Shown here piece after piece: positions 27,017 to 33,349 of a DNA stretch of 33,349 bases. The notes under the pieces were generated by a model, which saw nothing but the letters and a program-made list of their open reading frames with translations, did not search any database and was not told the DNA's origin. Numbering within the stretch: the stretch's first letter is position 1; every line of letters begins with the position of its first letter. The position numbers were made by a program, and so were the translations under genes. Origin of the DNA: Ignavibacteriota bacterium (GTDB lineage: Bacteria > Bacteroidota > Ignavibacteria > UBA10030 > UBA6906). The stretch spans positions 1-33,349 of the forward strand of contig PMBF01000116.1 in assembly GCA_003152875.1 (NCBI GenBank), in the 5' to 3' direction.

Positions 27017-27070
27017 GCGCTTTGGCGACGGAATGCGCATCAGCATCGGAAGGCGCTTCGGCAACGGAAG
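27017..27070. repeat. three 18-bp tandem repeats
   Basis: Units at 27017-27034, 27035-27052 and 27053-27070 share the pattern GCGC-N5/6-GC-N-CGGAA. Unit 3 (GCGCTTCGGCAACGGAAG) matches units 1 and 2 at 15 of 18 positions each. A weaker copy may precede (26999-27016). They fill the gap between the reductase and acyl-CoA dehydrogenase genes. A minus-strand 101-codon frame spans them but overlaps the reductase out of frame and is not supported. Confidence 0.7.
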
Positions 27071-27111
27071 GCGATCCACGAGCTCGTTGCACCCCGGGGG
27101 ACAGCAGCGGC

Positions 27112-27951
27112 TTACAGCTCCAGGGCGCTCTTCTGGCCGATATAGCTGACGATGTCCTCCCCGCCGTCCACAGCGATGACGTTTCCGGACATCCAGATTG
27201 CTTGCTCATCAGCGAACAGCACCAGCATCCGCGCGACATCCTCCGGGGTCGTCAGCCGGCCGCCGGGGTTCTTGCATTTGGCCACCTCGAGCATCTTGGC
27301 CGCGCCGGGGATCTTCCTGAGCGCCGGAGTGTCCGTGACGCCGGCCATCACCGCGTTCGCAGTGATGCCCATCGGGCCAAGCTCCAGCGCGAGCTGGCGG
27401 ATGTGCGACTCGAGCGCGGATTTCGCCGCGGAAACCGGACCGTAGTTGGGCAGGGCCGTGTGGCCCCCCGAGCTGGTCATGGCAAAGATCCGTCCTCCCC
27501 GTTTCATCAGGTTCCGCGTGATCAGCCCCTGGGTCCAGTACACCAGGCTGTTCGCCATGACGTCAAGCGTCATTTCCATCTGGGCCGGGCTCACTGCGTC
27601 TTCAGCCTTCCGCGCGATGAACGGCTTCAGCGTCCCGAATGCCAGCGAGTGAAGCAGGACCCGAACGACGTGGCCGGAAGACCCGAAGCGCTCCTGGATC
27701 TCGTCCAGCGTCTCCGCCCTTTTGATGGTGTCGGCTGCGTTGATGTTGAAATAGACAACTTCCCGGCCGATGTGCTTGATTTCCTTGATGATCTGCTGGA
27801 CTGCGCCCATCGTGGTCTGACGGTCAAGGTGAACACCAAAGATGTTCATGCCTGCACGCGCCAGTTCGACGGCCGCCGCACCCCCGAACCCGCTGGAGGC
27901 GCCCAGAATCAGCGCCCATTCGGTAGGCTTGAAACGAGGTTCAGATTTCAT
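27112..27951 (-). CDS. short-chain reductase, enoyl-ACP reductase (FabI/FabL)-like
   Basis: A 279-aa Rossmann protein. The nucleotide-binding motif is GASSGFGGAAA (about 18-28). LLHSLAFGTLKPF resembles the HSIAF-type segment of FabI. The active site YGPVSAAKSALE has Tyr and Lys separated by six residues (Y-x6-K), the spacing of enoyl-ACP reductases rather than the Y-x3-K of classical SDRs. The C-terminus has GRLTTPEDVARMLVLFADEQ and GNVIAVDGGEDI. It probably reduces an enoyl thioester with NAD(P)H. Neighbours: glmS 20 nt upstream and the acyl-CoA dehydrogenase downstream, which acts on the reverse type of bond. FabL is the closest name, but another SDR role cannot be excluded. Confidence 0.8.
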   Translation of the reverse strand: MKSEPRFKPTEWALILGASSGFGGAAAVELARAGMNIFGVHLDRQTTMGAVQQIIKEIKHIGREVVYFNINAADTIKRAETLDEIQERFGSSGHVVRVLLHSLAFGTLKPFIARKAEDAVSPAQMEMTLDVMANSLVYWTQGLITRNLMKRGGRIFAMTSSGGHTALPNYGPVSAAKSALESHIRQLALELGPMGITANAVMAGVTDTPALRKIPGAAKMLEVAKCKNPGGRLTTPEDVARMLVLFADEQAIWMSGNVIAVDGGEDIVSYIGQKSALEL

Positions 27952-27971
27952 GAGGAGATCCCCGCTGATGG

Positions 27972-29810
27972 TTATTCCACGGTCACGCTCTTTGCCAGGT
28001 TCCGGGGCTGGTCCACATTACAGCCGCGGGCCACCGCAATGCTGTAGGCCAGGAGTTGCAGCGGAATCACGTTGATGATCGGACCGAAATATGAGTAGGT
28101 GCGCGGAACCCGGATGACGAACTCCGCAAGTTTATCGATTTCGGTGTCATCTTCGTTGGCGATGGCGATCACCCTTCCCTTGCGCGCCCTGACTTCCTGG
28201 ATATTGCTCAAGACCTTTTCGTAGATCGCATCCTTGGGAACAACCACCACGACGGGCATATGTTCGTCGATCAGGGCGATGGGGCCGTGCTTCATTTCCG
28301 CGGCCGGATACCCCTCAGCGTGAATATAGGATATCTCCTTCAGCTTGAGGGCGCCCTCAAGGGCGACCGGGAAGTTCGCCCCGCGGCCCAGATAGAGGAA
28401 GTTGGAAGTATCCTTGAACTCCTCCGCAACCGTCCTGACCAGATCCGTGTTCTGCAGGAGGTGCTCCACCTTGTCCGGCACACAGGCGAGCTCCCTGGTA
28501 AGCACGCGGGCATCTTCCTTGCTCATCCCCTTCGCCCGTGCCATCATGATCGTGATCAGCGCCAGCACAGTAAGCTGCGAGGTGAACGCCTTGGTCGAGG
28601 CGACGCCGATTTCCGGTCCTGCATGGATGTAGACGCCTCCTTGCGACTCGCGGGCGATCGAGCTGCCCACCACGTTCACGATACCCAGCACCGTCGCTCC
28701 CTTCCTCTTCGCTTCCCGCATCGCCGCAAGGGTGTCGGCGGTTTCACCGCTCTGGCTGATGCACAGAACAACGTCGTCCGGCATGATGGGAGGGTTCCGG
28801 TAGCGGAACTCGGAGGCGTATTCCACTTCGACCGGGATCTTGGCAATCTGCTCCAGCATGTACTCACCCACCAGCCCCGCGTGCCAGGAGGTGCCGCACG
28901 CGGTAATGATGAACCGCCGGGCATTGAGCATCTTCTCCTTCACATCGCGCAGGCCGCCAAGCACGACCTCCGCCTCCTCCACCTGCAGCCGGCCCCGCAT
29001 ACCGTTACGGATAGTCTCCGGCTGCTCATGGATCTCCTTCAGCATGAAATGCTCGTACCCGCCGCGCTCGATCTGGGCGAGCTCGAAGGTCACCTCCTCC
29101 ACCTCCTTCTCCACCGCCACGTCATCGATCGTCATCGTCCGGAAGCCGGAAGCCGTGAGTTCAGCAACTTCGCCGTCGGCAAGGTAGACCACCTGCCGGG
29201 TATGGTCGACGATTGCGCTGGCATCAGACGCAACGAAGTTCTCCCCGTCCCCCACGCCAATCAGGAGAGGGCTACCCTTCCGCGCGACGATAATCTTGTC
29301 CGGCTCGTGGACCGAAATGACCACGAGACCATAGGTCCCCTCCACCTCGGCAAGAGCGAGACGCACCGCGGCACAGAGATCGTGGGATTTCGCGTACATC
29401 TCCTCGATGAGATGCGCCAGGACCTCGGTGTCGGTGTTGCTCCGGAAGGTATGCCCCTGGCGTGTCAGGCGGGTCTTGATCGAGCCAAAGTTCTCGACGA
29501 TGCCGTTGTGAATGACGGCGATCTCTTCGCGGCAATCGTAATGGGGATGAGCGTTGATGTCGTTCGGCTCACCATGTGTGGCCCAGCGCGTGTGGCCGAT
29601 GCCGAGACAACTGGTGTGGGATACGCCGCTCGCCTTGAGCGCGGCTGCGAGTTCAGACACTTTTCCGGCCTGCTTCAATCCGAAAAATTTCCCGTCCTCG
29701 ATCAGGGCGATGCCGGCCGAATCGTATCCGCGGTACTCAAGCCGCTGCAGTCCATCCAGAATGATGGGGACGCAATTCTGATGCCCGATATATCCGATGA
29801 TTCCGCACAT
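27972..29810 (-). CDS. glmS: glutamine--fructose-6-phosphate aminotransferase (isomerizing)
   Basis: A 612-aa protein of normal family length. It starts MCGIIGYIGHQN, so Cys2 becomes the N-terminal nucleophile of the glutaminase domain. GHTRWATHGEPNDINAHPH and HNGIVENF complete that domain. Two SIS domains follow (ITACGTSWHAGLVGEYMLEQ, SQSGETADTLAAMREAKRKG; later FLYLGRGANFPVALEGALKL and EGYPAAEMKHGPIALID), and the end is LAKSVTVE. It makes glucosamine-6-phosphate, the first step to UDP-GlcNAc for peptidoglycan and LPS. AAGGGGTG precedes the ATG. The 74-bp gap to pgeF is too short for a glmS ribozyme and shows none. Confidence 0.98.
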   Translation of the reverse strand: MCGIIGYIGHQNCVPIILDGLQRLEYRGYDSAGIALIEDGKFFGLKQAGKVSELAAALKASGVSHTSCLGIGHTRWATHGEPNDINAHPHYDCREEIAVIHNGIVENFGSIKTRLTRQGHTFRSNTDTEVLAHLIEEMYAKSHDLCAAVRLALAEVEGTYGLVVISVHEPDKIIVARKGSPLLIGVGDGENFVASDASAIVDHTRQVVYLADGEVAELTASGFRTMTIDDVAVEKEVEEVTFELAQIERGGYEHFMLKEIHEQPETIRNGMRGRLQVEEAEVVLGGLRDVKEKMLNARRFIITACGTSWHAGLVGEYMLEQIAKIPVEVEYASEFRYRNPPIMPDDVVLCISQSGETADTLAAMREAKRKGATVLGIVNVVGSSIARESQGGVYIHAGPEIGVASTKAFTSQLTVLALITIMMARAKGMSKEDARVLTRELACVPDKVEHLLQNTDLVRTVAEEFKDTSNFLYLGRGANFPVALEGALKLKEISYIHAEGYPAAEMKHGPIALIDEHMPVVVVVPKDAIYEKVLSNIQEVRARKGRVIAIANEDDTEIDKLAEFVIRVPRTYSYFGPIINVIPLQLLAYSIAVARGCNVDQPRNLAKSVTVE

Positions 29811-29884
29811 GGTTCACCCCTTTGATGTCGGAAAAGGACAGGAATGAAGGTACTCAAAACCGTCGGGAAAATCAACGAATTCGG

Positions 29885-30604
29885 TCAGGGGATTCCTATG
29901 ACGGCCATCATCCTCCCTGAGCGCTTGCCGTCACGTCTGTAGGAATGGAACACCTCGGGCTCCATGATCGTGCACCCCGGGTGGACCTCGATATTTCCAA
30001 CCGGAATGGCCGCTTCTTCCAGCTGGGCGGCATTCGCTCCCTTGAGGTCGGCCCTGAGCCGGGAGCCGTCCCGGAGCACAAACCGGGAGTCGAGCCTTCG
30101 GGCCACCTCCTCACCGATCTCATAACAGCAACCGCCCGCCGCGGGACCTATGAATGCCAGCATTGAGCGGGGCTCCGCGCCGAATTCGGACTTCATCCGC
30201 TCCACGCCCGAAGAGGCGATCCGGGCGGCAGTGCCCCGCCAGCCAGCATGGAAGGCGCCCACCGCCCCCCTTTCCGGAGCAAACAGGAGAATGGGCACAC
30301 AATCGGCCACGGACACACACAGGAAGACCCGCTTCGTATCCGTGATGAGCCCGTCGATGTCCGGATACAACCCCGAAGCGGCGACCCGTCGAATCCCGGC
30401 ACCGTGTATTTGTACGGGGATGGCGAGCTCGTGGAGGCCAACGCCGAGGCTCCCGAAGAACAGCTCCCTGTTGGCGCGCACAGCCTCTTCATCGTCGCCG
30501 ACCTTGAACGACAGGTTCATCCCGAACGGGGAAGCTCCGCCCCCTTTACGGGTGCTGAAGGCAGCGACTGCCCCTGCCCTAGTGAGAGCCGGAACCACCG
30601 TCAT
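29885..30604 (-). CDS. pgeF: peptidoglycan editing factor PgeF (YfiH/laccase-domain family)
   Basis: A 239-aa protein of normal length for the YfiH/DUF152 family. Conserved elements: FSTRKGG, PVQIHGAGIRRV, ADCVPILLFAP, AFHAGWRGTAARI, FIGPAAGGCCYEIGEEVARR and a C-terminal SYRRDGKRSGRMM. The Cys/His residues of DCVP, HAGWRG and GCCYE form the metal-binding active site in this family. In E. coli the protein removes wrongly made UDP-MurNAc-L-Ser, so cell-wall quality control is the likely role. Other members were named polyphenol oxidases. The ATG at 30604 has AAGGAGGAG 7 nt upstream and overlaps the kinase gene's 3' end by 26 nt. The longer frame is a shadow of the kinase gene. Confidence 0.93.
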   Translation of the reverse strand: MTVVPALTRAGAVAAFSTRKGGGASPFGMNLSFKVGDDEEAVRANRELFFGSLGVGLHELAIPVQIHGAGIRRVAASGLYPDIDGLITDTKRVFLCVSVADCVPILLFAPERGAVGAFHAGWRGTAARIASSGVERMKSEFGAEPRSMLAFIGPAAGGCCYEIGEEVARRLDSRFVLRDGSRLRADLKGANAAQLEEAAIPVGNIEVHPGCTIMEPEVFHSYRRDGKRSGRMMAVIGIP

Positions 30605-33349
30605 CACGCGGCTCCTCCTTCTGCTGTTCCGGCCCGTGGAACGGGAGGAGGATAATGACCGTCGTCCCCTCCCCTGCCCGGCTCTCGATACGCACGCTGC
30701 CCCCCAGGTCATCGACCGTCTTCTTGACAAGCACGAGGCCCAATCCCATCCCTTCGGACTTCGTGGAGAAGTTCGGCCGGAACAAATTGTTTATGATCTC
30801 TTCGGATATTCCCGGACCCGTGTCGTGGATTGCGATCTCCGCCATGGACCCCGATTGCCGTGTGGTGATCGTGACCGAGCCCTCATTGTGCATCGCCTGT
30901 ATGGCGTTCCTGAGGATATTGATGAATGCCCGCCGGAGCTCATCCCGGTCCGCAACCACCGGCGGGAGACCCGGGGCGGCATCAAGCGTGAAGCGAACGC
31001 CGGCCATCCGGTCGAACAACTGGACGGATTCGCGGACAACCTCATTGATGCCGCAGGGCACAAGCTGCGCGCGCGGCATGCGGGCGAAATTGGAAAACTC
31101 GGTGGCAATGCGGCTCAACGTGTCGATCTGGTTCAGGAGGGTCCGCGTCACCTCATCAAGGATCTGGGCGATATCCGCCCCTCCCTCGCGGAATACCATC
31201 CGAAGGTGCTGAACGGCGAGCCGCATCGGCGTCAGGGGATTCTTGATCTCATGCGCAACCTGGCGGGCCATCTCTTTCCATGCAAGCTCCCTCTCCGCGC
31301 GCAGCAGCGTCTCCCTGTTCCGGTGCAGGTCGGCGGTCATCAACTCAAACGACCTGATCAGCTCGCCGATCTCTCCCTCGGCCGTGAGATCGTCCAGCCG
31401 CACTCCCAGATCCCCACGCGCCACCCGCCTGGTCGCTTCGGTAAGCCGGTGAATCGGTGCTGCAATCCGGCTCGCAAAGACGCTGGCAAACGCCACCATC
31501 GCCGCAATCACCAGGAGGTAAATCCCAAGCAGGAACGCATTGCGCACCGACACTTCGGCATCCAGTTCGTCCTGCCTGAACAACGTCGGTACGGAGACGA
31601 TCGATCCGACGGCGCCGTCCTCGTTGACGATGGGCCGGTACCCGACGGCGTACTGGTACACTCCGATCCGCTCCGTTTCAACGAAAAAGCGCTTTCCGCC
31701 AAGCATCACGGCGCTATAAGCCCGGCCGCTAATCCTCCGGTCCAGGATACCGGATTCGAAGAGCTCCGGACGGCTGGTCAGGACGAGTTCTGGTCCGATG
31801 TACACATTGAAATCGGTCCCCACATCGGTGGCCAGGTCTTCCGCTCCCGGGAGAGTCATACGGCGCAGCGAATCGGGCTGATCCGGTATGTTCTGGGCCA
31901 CAGACGTCGTGAACTGGCTCAGCTGTGTGCCAATCCTGGCCATGAGACGATCCTGCGCGCTGAAGCGGCCATAGACCGCCATCAAGGCCAGGGGCACCAG
32001 AGCGGTCACGAGGAGCGCTGCCAGAAGCCGGTCCCGGAATGTCGCCAGGATTGCACCTCCGCGCAACCGGCGGACCGTCACCGCCACCGCAACCATCATC
32101 AGCACTACAACGACACAGAACGTGAGCAGCTTTACCAGGCCAACGAGGTGCCAGACCAGCCCTGGCTCCTCCAATCCGAGGGCGACAATCGCAGAAGGAC
32201 TTCCAGGCTTGCGAACGAGGTACGTTTCATAGCGTTGTCCGTCGATCACCTCTTCCACCCACACCGCCTGCGAGCCGTCACGGCTGAGCGATTCTGCCGC
32301 AGCACCCGGAAGTCTGTAGCCGACCGGGATGGCCGGGCTGCTGGTCGTAAACACGAAGCCATCACGGAACTCGGAAACTGACACCCGCCGATAGAACGAG
32401 CGGATGTCCTGAGGGCCCTCGCTACGCAATAACTCAGGGTTTTCACCCCGGAACAGCGTCTGCTGGCCGGCGGCAATGAGGACCCTTCCGAAACCGAGAA
32501 GGCTGCCGTCATAGGCGCGGATCGGCGTCGACCCTGCGTAGACCCGCATGGCATAGATCCCTGCCCCGGCTTCCCGCACTGCGATTGACAGCGTGCCGGG
32601 GATTGGGGATGTGGTATCTACACGCAGCACAGTTTGGATCTGCCCCCCAATGGCGAAGCGGCTCAGCTCTCGCCCCAAACTGTCCGCAAGCACGAACAAC
32701 GATGTGTACCCCTCCCGGCAAGCCAAGCTTCGCGCCCACCGGACGAACGGAAGCTGCTGTATATCCTCGGCGTCATTGTCCGTCAGAACATCGAGTGTCT
32801 CGTCGCCGGTGAATCCACGCAGCGCGTCCTCCACCACGGAATTCATCCAGCCGTCGACGGGCCTTGTCACTTCGTCGGCAAAGTTCTCGACTCGTCCACG
32901 GTCCTTCTCTCTGACATTCATGTCGACGAGCGGGTAGTAGAGGACGGCAGCGGCGCCCAGCAGCAGCACACCCGTACGGAGATCCAAGAGAGGGAGGATC
33001 CTCTCCCGGCCCGTAATCCCGGCTGCGAGGAGAAGAGCAAGGGCGGCAAAGGCGAGTCGGTAGGCAACGGGATTTGCGGGTGCCGGCAGAACCCAGCCGA
33101 AGATCCAGGCCAGAACACCTAAGACTAACGCTCCGGCTACCCATGAGGCGCGGCCTGGTGCCCTGCCCCCCGACAGGCACGAGAGAATATACCTCACCCC
33201 CGCAGCAGAGACGAACAGCACACAGGCAGCAATCAGAAGGAGGTCGCCGATCACAACGGCCAATTCCACCGACGGAGTGATCTGCCCGGGGTCGCTGAAG
33301 TGGAGGGTCGAATCGAAGACAACGCTGCGCACAGCCGCGCCGAAGCTGC
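30579..33349 (-). CDS. NtrY-like membrane sensor histidine kinase, 5' end outside the window
   Basis: At least 922 residues are visible and the frame is still open at the window edge; a GTG at 33332 is possible but unsupported. Layout from the first visible residue: four or so transmembrane segments, a large extracytoplasmic region (about 140-400), two more helices, a second sensor-like loop (FNVYIGPELVLTSRPELFES, YQYAVGYRPIVNEDGAVGSI), a last helix, a HAMP domain (RIAAPIHRLTEATRRVARGD), the phospho-acceptor H-box VAHEIKNPLTPMRLAVQHL, and an ATPase domain with N-box NILRNAIQAM, DTGPGISEE and GMGLGLVLVKK. All catalytic boxes are intact. No response regulator is visible; it would lie further right. 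It overlaps pgeF and probably shares its transcript. Confidence 0.9.
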   Translation of the reverse strand, partial: SFGAAVRSVVFDSTLHFSDPGQITPSVELAVVIGDLLLIAACVLFVSAAGVRYILSCLSGGRAPGRASWVAGALVLGVLAWIFGWVLPAPANPVAYRLAFAALALLLAAGITGRERILPLLDLRTGVLLLGAAAVLYYPLVDMNVREKDRGRVENFADEVTRPVDGWMNSVVEDALRGFTGDETLDVLTDNDAEDIQQLPFVRWARSLACREGYTSLFVLADSLGRELSRFAIGGQIQTVLRVDTTSPIPGTLSIAVREAGAGIYAMRVYAGSTPIRAYDGSLLGFGRVLIAAGQQTLFRGENPELLRSEGPQDIRSFYRRVSVSEFRDGFVFTTSSPAIPVGYRLPGAAAESLSRDGSQAVWVEEVIDGQRYETYLVRKPGSPSAIVALGLEEPGLVWHLVGLVKLLTFCVVVVLMMVAVAVTVRRLRGGAILATFRDRLLAALLVTALVPLALMAVYGRFSAQDRLMARIGTQLSQFTTSVAQNIPDQPDSLRRMTLPGAEDLATDVGTDFNVYIGPELVLTSRPELFESGILDRRISGRAYSAVMLGGKRFFVETERIGVYQYAVGYRPIVNEDGAVGSIVSVPTLFRQDELDAEVSVRNAFLLGIYLLVIAAMVAFASVFASRIAAPIHRLTEATRRVARGDLGVRLDDLTAEGEIGELIRSFELMTADLHRNRETLLRAERELAWKEMARQVAHEIKNPLTPMRLAVQHLRMVFREGGADIAQILDEVTRTLLNQIDTLSRIATEFSNFARMPRAQLVPCGINEVVRESVQLFDRMAGVRFTLDAAPGLPPVVADRDELRRAFINILRNAIQAMHNEGSVTITTRQSGSMAEIAIHDTGPGISEEIINNLFRPNFSTKSEGMGLGLVLVKKTVDDLGGSVRIESRAGEGTTVIILLPFHGPEQQKEEPRDDGGSGSH

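Noticed and set aside
26934-27239. 101-codon minus-strand frame across the 18-bp repeats
   Set aside because: It overlaps the reductase gene out of frame, starts inside it without a Shine-Dalgarno, and has no domain.
28260-29825. 521-codon plus-strand frame opposite glmS
   Set aside because: It is antisense to a complete, typical glmS gene and has no domain of its own.
29811-29884. possible glmS ribozyme upstream of glmS
   Set aside because: The gap to pgeF is only 74 bp, too short for the ribozyme core, and I see none of its conserved structure.
30150-32381. 743-codon plus-strand frame opposite the kinase and pgeF genes
   Set aside because: It is a shadow of the histidine kinase reading frame, whose catalytic boxes are all intact. 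The frame is His/Arg/Pro-rich with no domain.

Overview
The window is GC-rich (near 60% by eye), gene-dense bacterial chromosome. Almost every gene is on the minus strand. The gene families present (AddAB-type helicase/nuclease, DUF3108, a DUF362 plus polyferredoxin pair, an SPFH plus ribbon-helix-helix pair, an NtrY-like kinase) fit the Bacteroidota/Chlorobiota (FCB) group best. That is an inference from gene content, not a phylogeny. I see no insertion sequence, prophage, CRISPR array or rRNA. There is one tRNA (Phe).

Layout, left to right. (1) 181-2511: tex. (2) 2512-2701: a short intergenic stretch of degenerate repeats ending in a 14-bp hairpin. (3) 2702-9515: DUF3108, addA and addB, read leftward, for double-strand-break repair. 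(4) 9611-12203: a Tat-exported DUF362 protein and a NapH/NapG-like polyferredoxin. (5) 12536-20954: a tightly packed six-gene operon of a large lipoprotein, a membrane-anchored Opp-type solute-binding protein, an unknown envelope protein, two permeases and a fused double ATPase. A good sigma-70-like promoter sits in front of it. (6) 21161-22269: an SPFH protein and a small ribbon-helix-helix protein, with operator-like repeats inside the promoter. (7) 22649-25467: the only two plus-strand genes, a type-B carboxylesterase and an O-methyltransferase. (8) 25617-25718: tRNA-Phe with a strong terminator. (9) 25792-33349: a leftward run of sensor kinase (5' end outside the window), pgeF, glmS, a FabI/FabL-like reductase and an acyl-CoA dehydrogenase.

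The most interesting region is the six-gene transporter operon. All catalytic motifs of both ATPase halves are intact, so it looks functional. However, the binding protein has a proline-rich cytoplasmic N-terminus and a transmembrane anchor instead of a signal peptide, and the ATPase lacks the usual Opp/Dpp C-terminal tail. Two of the six proteins (740-aa lipoprotein, 282-aa protein) match nothing I recognise. I infer an envelope-spanning transporter of unknown substrate. The kinase, pgeF and glmS cluster and the SPFH module also act in or near the envelope.

Several start codons were moved inward from the longest open frame. The choices rest on Shine-Dalgarno sites, overlapping stop/start pairs, signal peptides, or upstream extensions that would overlap neighbouring genes.
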